Assembly: GCA_026120035.1 (NCBI GenBank)
Contig: JALRME010000001.1
Location: 3,299,909 to 3,363,908, forward strand
Reading direction: 5' to 3'
Origin: Coleophoma eucalyptorum
Taxonomy: Eukaryota > Ascomycota > Leotiomycetes > Helotiales > Dermateaceae
Length of the DNA: 64,000 nucleotides
Notes under the pieces: model-generated
Databases searched by the model: none
Seen by the model: only the letters and a program-made list of their open reading frames with translations
Told to the model about the DNA's origin: nothing
Position numbers and translations under genes: made by a program
Shown here: piece after piece, positions 23,086-32,723 of the stretch
Layout: the number at the start of each line of letters is the position of its first letter
Position numbering within the stretch: position 1 is the stretch's first letter

Positions 23086-24024
23086 TCAATCGTCCTTTTC
23101 CTCTTCCTCTTCTTCGCCATAGATGTGCTCCAGCGTTTCAGTCAGATCAAGTCTTTCCTCCCAGCTACCATACCAATCCAAGAATTCTATGATGCTATCA
23201 AAGACAAGAGGAGGACTGTCCAAATTCCATGCTTCATGAGAAGTACAAACAAATGCTATGCGCCAACCCCATTCATCCTCGGTGTCCTTTTTGCCATCAC
23301 CATCACTATCAATTCTTCGGCAGAAGAGATAATAACTGTACCACATGGAGTCTCCATCTCTTGATGCCTCGCCTGCTTGAAACCCTCCCTTTATTTCCAG
23401 ATCGTCACATAACCATTGCAAAAAGACATCATCAGCACTGACGAAGATAAACGACGCTTGCAAACCATTTCTGAGAGCATCAAAATCTTGAATCTTTCCA
23501 GTGTCTATGGACGCCAGTTCCCATTCACATATACCCGAATCGCGGAAATCAAGATCAGCAACACCATTTGCGAACTTCAGGAAGCTCTTAAGCTCCTCGC
23601 CAATTCGAAAATTGCTGCCCTGTTCTTTGCCATCCCCTCCCATTTTCTCATTCGCAACGTGCTCAAACTCCTCCACAAATACGCGTCGCCAATCGGCATC
23701 CGTTAAACTGGGTTCAATCAAGCCGTTCATAAGGCGATGCTGCAGGGTCTTCGCAGCTTCAAGCGATGTGATAGCCTCCTCACGACTCGCTTGCTCAACA
23801 ATGGCTTCGGGCGCGCCCGAATTCCATATCCGCTGGCCAGGTCTTGGCCAGTGTGGCCAATGGAACCAAACGCACGCGAACCGGTCCAGACGTTCACGCT
23901 CGGTGGTTAGAGATCGCTTTTCGATTTCGGATATGCGGTCGTGGAGGAACTTCTGATTAGATGCGCGCATCCGGGATGAGTAGGTGTCCAGAGCCGTGCG
24001 TACTCGTTCATCCATATCGGCCAT
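23086..24024 (-). CDS. Hypothetical protein, possibly SUKH/Smi1-like
   Basis: Single exon, 312 aa, starting MADMDERVRTALDTY. The N-terminal part is charged and helical (about residues 1-50). The middle and C-terminal parts read like a Smi1/Knr4 (SUKH) fold: EELKSFLKFANGVADLDF, a strand-rich core with SASFIFVSADD-like segments, then PLVFDSIIEFLDWYGSW. The protein ends in a poly-Glu tail (YGEEEEEEKDD). No signal peptide or membrane segment. SUKH proteins act in cell-wall signalling in yeast (Knr4) or as immunity proteins in bacteria; neither role is shown here. The family call is inference; coding status is well supported by length and composition. Confidence 0.7.
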   Translation of the reverse strand: MADMDERVRTALDTYSSRMRASNQKFLHDRISEIEKRSLTTERERLDRFACVWFHWPHWPRPGQRIWNSGAPEAIVEQASREEAITSLEAAKTLQHRLMNGLIEPSLTDADWRRVFVEEFEHVANEKMGGDGKEQGSNFRIGEELKSFLKFANGVADLDFRDSGICEWELASIDTGKIQDFDALRNGLQASFIFVSADDVFLQWLCDDLEIKGGFQAGEASRDGDSMWYSYYLFCRRIDSDGDGKKDTEDEWGWRIAFVCTSHEAWNLDSPPLVFDSIIEFLDWYGSWEERLDLTETLEHIYGEEEEEEKDD

Positions 24025-24710
24025 ATTAGTCGTGTATGATGTTGATAATAGAGTTTAGGGACGAAAGCAATACGATGCACTGAGGTTCCGAGTATATGGT
24101 GTGTTGCTGACTCGTAACGCGGAAGACTCGGGATCTGAGAAAATTTAGCACATCATGTGTATGTCCGTATATTATCTATTTCTAAGGCGGATGTCACCTC
24201 AACTGTACACTCTCCGCTTTACTAGATATAAGCCACATATAAGCATCAAACGCAATAAGCAGCTGTTCTCATCTATAGCAAGTCGAATCAGCTCCTTCAG
24301 GCGATCATGACGCATGTATCTAAAACTAAGCAAAGGTGAGGCAAAGAGCGGATTCTAAGCGAGCAGATCGGGCGGGAAGGACGGAGGTAAATTAGAAGTA
24401 GCACCACATATTAATGCACTTCGATGAGTTTCTATCTTTTGATCCATTGCTAAAGTAGTGGCCTCCCATTGTTCTATTCTCATAAAACAACGAGTAGGTT
24501 GATTTTGATAAATACATCTAGTTCTTACTCGTCATATAGCTTGTAATATCGCGATACTCCAACAACCAAGTCTTGGTCATCTACTGTAGTTTCTGGCAAG
24601 TAAAAATCTCCCATAGATCTCATGACATGTTTAAGGTACGTTCAGTCCCCGACCTGCAGAGCGGCATGTATACTCGAGCACAACAGCTAGCCTTGCTCCA
24701 GATCCGCATT
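24025..24710. other. Intergenic, no gene seen
   Basis: About 690 AT-rich bp upstream of the SUKH-like gene and downstream of the decayed membrane-protein gene. Confidence 0.5.
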
Positions 24711-25259
24711 CTACCTATATACCCAGAAAATGAAAGCCTCTACACCTGCAACAATAGCTGCAATACCAGACGTCACTGCCACCCCTAGTTCGACGCTCTT
24801 TTTCAGAGTGCCAACCAGAACGGCTGCAACTATGCAGCACAAGGCACCACCAACAATAAAAGCCCAAATAGCGAGCTAGTTAAAACCCTTGTCTGATCAT
24901 AATTGCACATCTGTCTTGCTCTCTGCCCGACAATGATGAATCGACTGCAAATCTCTTGTTTCTACCGACAAAGTCGTCGGCTAGAAAATGAATATTAGGG
25001 TGGTGGAAGGCTGCGGTAAGCTCAGGATCCAGTTTTCTGCCGGCAGTTACGACACGACTAGGTGTCCTTTGGGCTTCCAAATCAGTCACGCAATACTATT
25101 CATCACAGTGTTAGAAATCTATAATAAGAGAGGGAAAGAGTTGAGCTGTATTGAACATACCCGAGAAATGGCAAGCGAGCCTGTGTCGGTTGGTAGAAGC
25201 TCGAGTATGTGTAAATATGTGGTACAGTTTCACTTCTGGCACAAAAAGCGCCAATGAAT
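24711..25259 (-). pseudogene. Frame-broken small two-TM membrane protein gene
   Basis: Three coding-like segments: up to 25161 ending SLAISR, 25095-24880 (YCVTDLEAQRTPSRVV..FLADDFVG..MIRQGF) and 24875-24711, a 54-codon C terminus with two membrane helices (AIWAFIVGGALCCIVAAVLV; LGVAVTSGIAAIVAGVEAF) ending FWVYR. The first two join in phase through a 65-nt intron (GTATGT, TTCTAAC, AATAG). The second runs into TAA and the third continues in another frame only 4 nt later, too close for an intron. No in-frame start codon is seen. I recall similar uncharacterised fungal membrane proteins. Likely pseudogene, or a sequence error. Confidence 0.45.
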
Positions 25260-27731
25260 AGTTTGCTGAGCTTTCGACATTGTGAGCGCTAGGATACACT
25301 CAAACCTCTTGGATGCTAGAAACGAACTCCAATGTGTGACTAATGAAGGTTATCTCTGGCTATTATCTTGGAGTATTCGGAGTAGTTGTTTTGCTTGGAA
25401 CTTGTACCAGATTTATATGATTGATATTTCTTGCTGTTACTTGGAGTGTGATTGATTCATCGCATCAGACTTCAGATGATTATTCACAATCACGACACAA
25501 CATAAGAAGATAATTCCAATGAAGTATCATGCGTACAGACAAGCTGTATAGACATATAGCTATCACTGAAGGCATCTAGTATGCCAGATATCGCACAATT
25601 AGAAGGCGTGTATACACATCCATTGTAGTGATACCCTAGCCTTACGCGCTTGTTTATCGAAACGATGTTCCCAACCCTACGCACAGGTTGGCACTATGAC
25701 GTAGAGCATAGGAGTTCAACTATATGTAACAACAAGATAATCTGACTTAGTGGTGTGGTATGTACAGTACAGCACAGCCACTCCGTTTAGCGCTACCTAA
25801 GCAGGGGATAATGTGAGATCTCCCAACGCGAATTTGTGCGTAGAAGATGTAAAACTATAGCTCTCCACCCATCCTATTATCCCTCATTGCTCCAATTCAT
25901 TTAAAATTGAACCTGTTGTTATAACTTCTTCATTGAAGTGAGTCAATCCACTGGTGTTTTTAGACCTTAGCACGTAAATTAGCGTCATTTGCCATAACTC
26001 TGCACTTTATCGCTGCCCGGAAACAAATCATAATCAACACCCATCTTATTATTCCTGGACAGGAGAATGCAACCCACTCACGAAACAGCACACGACCTTT
26101 GCGGGTGTTCATTTCCTCCACACCCTTAATTGGCATCCCAGTCGCTCTATTAAATGGCATTACACCGGCTTACCAACTCAATAGCTCAGTTCGTATGTGA
26201 CTTCGGAATCAAATACAATACTTCCGGGGAGCGCTTAAGCGCTTGGTGCATGGTAGCCAAGCATTATACTACCATAGAAACAACACTACAAGAAGCTCGC
26301 CGACTACCCCGTCGGCCAATTCTTCGCCGTGCTCCGTACCAGCGCTGTCAATGACAGTGTCACCGTCACCGACAGCTAGTTCTAATCTACCCTGGAGCTT
26401 CTAAACCGCGGGAGCCTTTTGATGGCATTATTTTCTAAACACTCTACTTCAAAGTATTCTACTTGTATTCCTTATCAGAAGTTGCAAGCATTTCAGGGTA
26501 TTGAATTGCTTTGCCTAATTCCGAATGTACGTTGCTGTTGTTTGCAATTGCCAAAAACCGTTCTCAGCGGGATATGAAGACTGATACGTTCTCCTAGCTC
26601 TCATATAGCAATTGCCATCCGAGCCGAGATATGTTCATAAACCACTGTGAATACAGGAATGACTCTAAGAAGTTGTTTGAAGCCGCCGTCTTGAACGTAC
26701 ATAATCTCGGTGGCTGAGTATCATGCCCCTTAAACTTGAACTCTTCATCATAGTCTTTGTGCCTGACATGATAGAAGTGTATCTTGGCACAGCGTCATAG
26801 ATAGCATAAGGCGTTTTTCTACTCAGCCACTTGACCAGAAATTCATGGCCTTCTCCAGAAACCGTGAACAATTGTGACAAGGTCTTCGGCATGGATCCCC
26901 AACTAACTTGCTAGAACCAAGCTTGAATATTGTACGAGATCGCGTACCTCGGTGTCCGGTAGATACCTGTAATACAAGCTGTCAGCCTATATCCTGTGGA
27001 TACCTATAATACAAGCTGTTAGGCTATATCGCAAAGAATAGTGACGAGAGAGTAAGGGGCTAGGCTTACCTCCACCTAGAAACCTCTCGTCCGTAATTTT
27101 TCAAAAACTGGCACGCGACGGGAAAGTGCACAAGTGGGCCACTTTACTGGCAGGTTGAAACGTGATGGGCGGAGCCTACTTTATTCTCGAACCTTATTAT
27201 GCATGTTTGCTACGAGATTTTAACCGCTGACAGGTCTGCATTACACGCGATGGCTGGTAAGTTTAGCGAGTACGACTCGCTACCATGGACTCGTGCTACC
27301 GCCAAATCCACTTCTCTTATGCTTATCACTCATACGATGAACTTACTTCAGCGGGCTGTTCTTTGTAGAGTCTGGGTTATATTATGAGACGCTGAAAGCT
27401 GTGGATCTTGCCAATTCTGGGTTTTCTTTCTGGATCAGTATGTGCTGTTCCGGTGGTTTTCCGTAGATCGGTTCAGCGTAGAGTAGAGTAAGGTTGACTT
27501 GTGATATCCACTCGGCGTTCTTCTATCTATGCTGGGGAAATGTTATCTAAAAGATCTTGATCATCAAGAGGGTATAAGGAAGAGGAAATGTCCACTCAAA
27601 ATTGACTTGCCGTCCATATCTCACCAGCTCATCCGTGTTCCATGTCACTCATTCCTCCTACTGTCGTTCATCATTGCAACTTGTAACCCACACTCTTTCT
27701 TACTCGGCCAAATTCGTTGATACTCCTGAAT
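25260..27731. other. AT-rich intergenic region with small fragments
   Basis: About 2.5 kb without a recognised gene. It contains a protein-like tail at about 26282-26387 on the + strand (ADYPVGQFFAVLRTSAVNDS then stop) preceded by a possible acceptor, and a 37-bp tandem duplication at 26962-27030. Everything else looks random. Confidence 0.45.
26962..27030. repeat. Tandem 37-bp duplication, diverged
   Basis: gatacctgtaatacaagct starts the first copy at 26962 and recurs from 26999 with three differences over 32 aligned bases (G to A, C to T, C to G). Confidence 0.8.
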
Positions 27732-29041
27732 ATGTATCAGTTAAGCCTAATTCTGGTGGCGTGCCTTGTAATATGTCGGCCTATATCGGCTTCACCAATA
27801 GCCCAACCACAGACAACCGGAGTAACTTCCTGCGATACTGAGCCACTAACTGCCGCTACCTGGGGAAGTCTCGATATTGATAGTTTCCTGACGAACTGGA
27901 CAGCTGTAAATGTCACCACAGCCGACAGTAATAATGTGCAGGCTCTTGCCTCCTCATTTGGAGCTCCAAACTTCTTCTGGTATGCTTTCAGCTCTTGAAC
28001 CATTGCCTTATTTTGCCATTGGACTAACTTGAGAAAGCGGACTCGATAACTTCTGCAATGCTGGCCAACCCTGCGTGCCTGTAGGGCTTCCAGCCTGGTA
28101 AGCATCTTCAGTGTAATGCTAGAGTAGAATAGAGGTACTAACAATGCAATGCCAGGTATGCCTTAGTCGCCATCCAGAACTGGAACAGTTATGTCAACTC
28201 GTTGAACACAGCCATTGGCTTTGCATCGAGCATATTATCCCTAAGCTTAGGAGCAATTGTCGATGACTTCTTCCCTTCGCCCAAGGACGATGTCACCCCA
28301 CTTCTCACCCTCGCCAAAGCCTTCAACACCATTCTGGGACTTGTCCCAAACACCGGCCCCATCACTGCAGTTTCCGGGGTTATTATCTCTACGATCAAGC
28401 CCGCGGTAGCAACCGACAAGTTCGTCGCATGGAGCGACATTGCTACGTCTCTCGGAGACGTTGTCCAGAACTATCAAGCCGCCGTCTCGGATGGAGTGAC
28501 AGCGACCCTCAACGCGCCAGTGAACCAATCCGACACGGGCATCAACGCTGTGATTGCAGGCGGTTCATATCTGGGGACCTCTCAGAACTTCACGCAGGCC
28601 GATTTGCAAAAGGTCGTCATTGACACGCTAAACGTCTATGCCATCAGCCAGGTGCTGCAAGCCCAAGGATACTTCGTCGCAACATGGTCGGACGGCACCT
28701 GTCTATCGCCATCCTCGTCTAATCTCTGCACGAGTCCAGACCCAACAACTGGCATCACGCGGTATTCTCTGCTGACCAACGACAACGACAACGCTGTGCC
28801 CATGGACGATGCAATGGATTTGCTGGTCAGCAAGTATGGCTTGACAAAGGAGCAGGTCTTGACGGGCCCACCCAACTGCAAGGCTGCCAATAACGGCGAC
28901 ACGTTAGCATGGCCCTTTGGTGATGAGCTACCTCTTAATTCGACTGAGCTGTGCCTTTTCAACGTGCTTACTTGCACGATTGATCCAAATGCTAATAAGG
29001 GCATCGTTGATCAGTGCCATGAGCAGGGACTTCCCATCTAG
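27732..29041 (+). CDS. Secreted protein, DUF7872-like
   Basis: Exons 27732-27979, 28038-28097, 28156-29041 (1194 nt, 397 aa). Introns of 58 nt each have GTATGC/GTAAGC donors and a CTAAC branch in the first. An N-terminal signal peptide (YQLSLILVACLVICRPISA) precedes a conserved Cys block created by splicing (NFFCGLDNFCNAGQPCVPV). A long hydrophobic-helical middle (SSILSLSLGAIVDDF; VPNTGPITAVSGVIISTIK) follows, and the C terminus holds further Cys (PPNCKAANN, CLFNVLTCTID) and ends CHEQGLPI. That Cys pattern and the C-terminal motif are what I recall for the fungal DUF7872 family, of unknown function and common in plant-associated ascomycetes. Confidence 0.85.
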
Positions 29042-29910
29042 AGATCTCGATCTGGTATCCGAGTTCTGGTTTCTTCAAGCGGGAGATCTTGGTTCTTCTC
29101 TTTTACTTCATGTATATATTATTTTCTTATAAAAAGAATCAAGTCCATACCAATAACCCACAGTTCCTTTTTGCTTGCTATTCACAGCATTGACATGAAC
29201 CTGGCCTCTTGATTGTAATAACTTTCACCAAGATATAATGTAACGGCTAGAAGCTCTAATAGAATGAGCGATTAAGTATCTACCGTTCTCAGTAACTCAT
29301 CGTATGAGACGCATATTTTGTATTTCAGGAGAAGCAAGATATCGTTATCATTCTCATAACTTGCGAACACTGTTTCCTCTGAAGGCTCTGAGACCTGGAT
29401 AATGTGAATACTGCGCTGAGTAGGGTTGATCTGGTGCACCAGGTTCGTCATTTAAGAGTGGCTTGAGAATATGCCAAGGGAGGGCAGTGTTTGCTGCATG
29501 TCAAGAGGGGCGATGTTGAGATTGCAAGAGATGAAGTATAAATCCACATAAAAACGGTTGCGCTGAGTAAGCCACCTGGATCATCGAATACTCTTTTCAG
29601 AAACGCAAGTGGAAAAAGAAAATCTCTAGAAGAATGTGCAAAATATACAGCAACCCATAGCACTATTAAAAATAAATGCAGACACCTTGGCTCTTGGACT
29701 GTTGTAGCATTAGGAGTCAAGCTCATCTGTCTAGATCCCTCGCAAGTAAGACTACTTCGAAATAAAGCAGTGATAGTAGTGTACACGGCTCCCATTCCCT
29801 CGCAAGCAGTTGTGCAACCCAACCACAAATCCAGCGAGATGCGCCACTCAACCAGATTCCGCGATTTCCCAACCATGCTATCGAGACATATCAACCTTCC
29901 CTGTCTATCT
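29042..29910. other. Convergent intergenic region
   Basis: 869 bp between two facing stop codons. A 158-codon minus-strand ORF (29448-29924) overlaps the PRE2 end and lacks family resemblance. Confidence 0.5.
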
Positions 29911-30933
29911 TCATACAAGCTCACTGGTAACGTTCGAGAACTCGCCCTTGCTCAACTTGGTTTCCCAGAAGATTGGATTCGTGTCATTGAAGCCGTGCTT
30001 AACCCACCCGTCCTCCTTGACGTGGTACAGGTTGATGAAACCACCGGAGTACGCATCTCTGTGCGTGGCAGCCAAGATACTTCTTCTTCCAAGCTCCAAA
30101 GCCTCGGTCTCTGAAAGATCGTATCTATATTCCGCATCCAACACACCATAAGCAAAGGTTTGACCAGATCCAACGCAGAAAAGGTTGCCAGCTAATCTGG
30201 TTCCGTCGGAGTCGATGTAGTAAAGAGCTGGACCTTCGGATGGTGTGACACCTGCGCACATTGTTCCCATTGACAAACCCATTCCCTTGTATGAGTAGAC
30301 GAGGTTTGCGAGGATCTTCGAAGCTGCTGCGACTGAAATTCGGCGTTTATGGCGAAGTTCGTGAAGTCGGCATTGCATTCCAAGGTATGCAAGCCAGTAT
30401 TGACAATCCTTTCACCAAGTTAGCAAGTGCTCTGCCACCCAGACATGCCTCTAGATGATTAGAAGCTTTGTGGTTGCCTAGGACTTACAGCAGCTCCTCC
30501 AGCCATAGTACCAAGTAAGCAGTTGTTGATTTCAATAACCTTCTTGACAGTCTGACTTGCGATCCAGTTTCCTGCTGTAGCTCTGGAATCGGTGGCAACA
30601 ATAATGCCTCCTTGGAATCTGAATGCTAACGTCGTGGTACCGTGTGCAATCTTGATGGGGCAGTTTGGGTTTGCGTTGTCGTCTGTTGCGGCTCGTAACC
30701 AGGCTGAGGGCTAACGTCATGCATCGTCAGTATGTCTTCTACCAGCAAATAGATAGCTTCAACATCATAATGATAGCTTTGAGTCATAATTTAGAACATA
30801 CCTGGGCTATAGGAGGCATGGCGAATCGTAGGGACAAGCTTGGTTCTGGCTGGTACAGTTCCATCTGTTCATCTTGAGAGTACTGCTCTCTGTCGTAATC
30901 GGACTGACTGTATTGTGCTACTAAGGTATCCAT
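29911..30933 (-). CDS. PRE2: 20S proteasome subunit beta-5 (chymotrypsin-like)
   Basis: Exons 30933-30802, 30710-30489, 30408-29911 (852 nt, 283 aa). Catalytic subunit with chymotrypsin-like activity. The propeptide (residues 1-68) ends IKIAHG, and the mature N-terminal nucleophile is Thr69 in [10 protein letters not shown]. The core carries [51 protein letters not shown] and [11 protein letters not shown], all characteristic of beta-5. The start at MDTLVAQ is preferred because fungal orthologues begin this way; an in-frame ATG at 31077 would add 48 residues of unrelated sequence. Introns: 91 and 80 nt with standard signals (GCTAAC branch in the second). Confidence 0.95.
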
Positions 30934-31247
30934 CTTTGGTATCTGTGAAGGAGTGTTTGGTATGGTGATTGGGGGTGTTGAGATGAAGATGAGGTTGAGA
31001 TAGATGTTGTCGTCGTAGATAGGAAGCTCAAGGCAGCTCAGACTCGCGTCAGAGGTTCCTGGCGCGCGGGACGTCATGTGATAAATATGTTCTTGGCATG
31101 GCGGAGCGGGAGCTGGCGGAGCGCAAATGGGACGGTGTCAAAATCTTAACATGTTGGTTCAAATGAGAGCAAAATAATCAGGCATAAAGAAACGCTTTCT
31201 AGAGCTATCTAAATAGCTATGATAGTAGAACATTCAGGGTCATTAAG
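30934..31247. other. PRE2 promoter / downstream flank of membrane-protein gene
   Basis: 314 bp between the PRE2 start and the stop of the next minus-strand gene. No motif identified with confidence. Confidence 0.5.
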
Positions 31248-32723
31248 TTAAACCATCTCGGAAGTTTTTGAAACTTCTCCAGATTTCCCGGTTTCTACAT
31301 CCGCCTCCCCATCGAAGCACAGTACGCAACCCAACGTCTCCAGCAAGAAGGTCTCTCTATCTTTGCTAGATTGAGCAGGCAAGTCGGCTATGCATTCTTT
31401 TGCAAGCTCTAGGAGTGTGGTACCAGCTGGTCCTTCCACCGCTTCCAGCTTTCGCGAATCAAGAACAAGGGACTGAGCATCTTTTCCAAAGAGTGCATCT
31501 ACTAGAACTGGATCTCGAATAATCCGGGTGCAGAAGTCTTCAAAAAGTCCATATGTGATAATGAAATTCATCAATGAGGGCAGAGAAACAGGAGCAGAAA
31601 GTAGATGTGCCACTGAGTCTGATGGACGACCCTTCAAAAGGGTCCTTATGGAGATAATACCGCGTAATTGGCGAATAAGGGATGTACGATCCAGGAGAGG
31701 CATTTCCTGAATGGAGTGTCGGTTGTACAGGATGAGATGCCTGAAGATGTGATTAGACCCCAGCGCGGCGAGAATACATGGCGCCAGCGCGACGTATCCA
31801 TACCAAAGTGTTGAGGTCAACAAGGAGGCCACGCCAGCTAAAAAGCCTGTGATGCTATAGATGACAGCATGCCACATGACAATCCTTGTCCTTCGCCGCA
31901 ACATCTCCCATACAGGGTCATTAGCGACGAAGAGGTTTGAGCCAGCCATGTAATGCTGATGAACTCGTTTCCACACGAAGATGCACCATGCAACATTTCC
32001 CAGACCCCAGAAAGCTGCTGGTCCATTGCCGATGTATCCAGAAAGCAAATTACTGGCTTTGAAAACACGCGGGTTCTTTCCCCCGATAGCCATCAAGGTG
32101 CCCACACCGACAAGCGTTGCTGCGAAGCCCATAATTAGATCCATTCCGAATCTGTCGGCGCATTCGGTCCCACTTTCACGAAAGTTGACATCGAGTCGGC
32201 AATCCAGGTCTCTCTCTTCCAGTATTCCAACACCCGAGTCCATTTTCCTCGCTCTCAGGTATGCGCGCTCCTCTCTTAGCAATTGAACGTTGTTCCAGCT
32301 CAGCATTGCGTCCTTAAAGGCGAAATAAGAAATCGATAGGGCGAAGGTGCCCCCAATGCCCATTAGTACAAGCGCGTAAATAGGCGCAGGTATCTCGTTC
32401 CATACGTTGGCAGCAAAGTCTCCAGCATTGGCGAACTCAAGGAGGCCGATGCCAAATAGCATATCGTTCAGCAGGTGTCGTCTCTTGTAGGCATCATAGC
32501 GGTAGGCTGCAGTCGGGCGTGCAAAGATGAGGCATTCCGAGGTACCTTGGACCTTCTTCTTATCCTCGACCTCGTGGGAAATTGTTGGGGCGATTGTGAT
32601 AGCCAATTCAATGTCCTCGTCACTGCCATGGCTCGTGGGCGGCGGGTGGTCGCTCATGCTCGTGGCTTGGTTGTCCGCGATAGGCCCTAGGTAAATGCTT
32701 GCCAATCGAGAACCATCATACAA
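31248..32723 (-). CDS. Uncharacterised fungal multi-pass membrane protein
   Basis: Single exon of 491 codons; an internal ATG at 32657 (MSDHPPPTSH) is an equally plausible start. N-terminal cytosolic region, then YKRRHLLNDMLFGIGLLEFA, several membrane helices (YALVLMGIGGTFALSISYFA; LIMGFAATLVGVGTLMAIGG; AAFWGLGNVAWCIFVW; WHAVIYSITGFLAGVASLL; YVALAPCILAALG) and a soluble C-terminal domain. The blocks VNFRESGTECADRFGMD and NPRVFKASNLLSGYIGNGPA are recurrent in a fungal integral membrane family that I recognise but that has no known function. Confidence 0.85.
   Translation of the reverse strand: MYDGSRLASIYLGPIADNQATSMSDHPPPTSHGSDEDIELAITIAPTISHEVEDKKKVQGTSECLIFARPTAAYRYDAYKRRHLLNDMLFGIGLLEFANAGDFAANVWNEIPAPIYALVLMGIGGTFALSISYFAFKDAMLSWNNVQLLREERAYLRARKMDSGVGILEERDLDCRLDVNFRESGTECADRFGMDLIMGFAATLVGVGTLMAIGGKNPRVFKASNLLSGYIGNGPAAFWGLGNVAWCIFVWKRVHQHYMAGSNLFVANDPVWEMLRRRTRIVMWHAVIYSITGFLAGVASLLTSTLWYGYVALAPCILAALGSNHIFRHLILYNRHSIQEMPLLDRTSLIRQLRGIISIRTLLKGRPSDSVAHLLSAPVSLPSLMNFIITYGLFEDFCTRIIRDPVLVDALFGKDAQSLVLDSRKLEAVEGPAGTTLLELAKECIADLPAQSSKDRETFLLETLGCVLCFDGEADVETGKSGEVSKTSEMV

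Noticed and set aside
29448..29924. 158-codon minus-strand ORF
   Set aside because: Overlaps the PRE2 3' end, mixed hydrophobic pieces without recognisable family.
30934..31077. 48-residue N-terminal extension of PRE2
   Set aside because: Orthologues as I recall them begin at the MDTLVAQ position; the extension is probably the leader.
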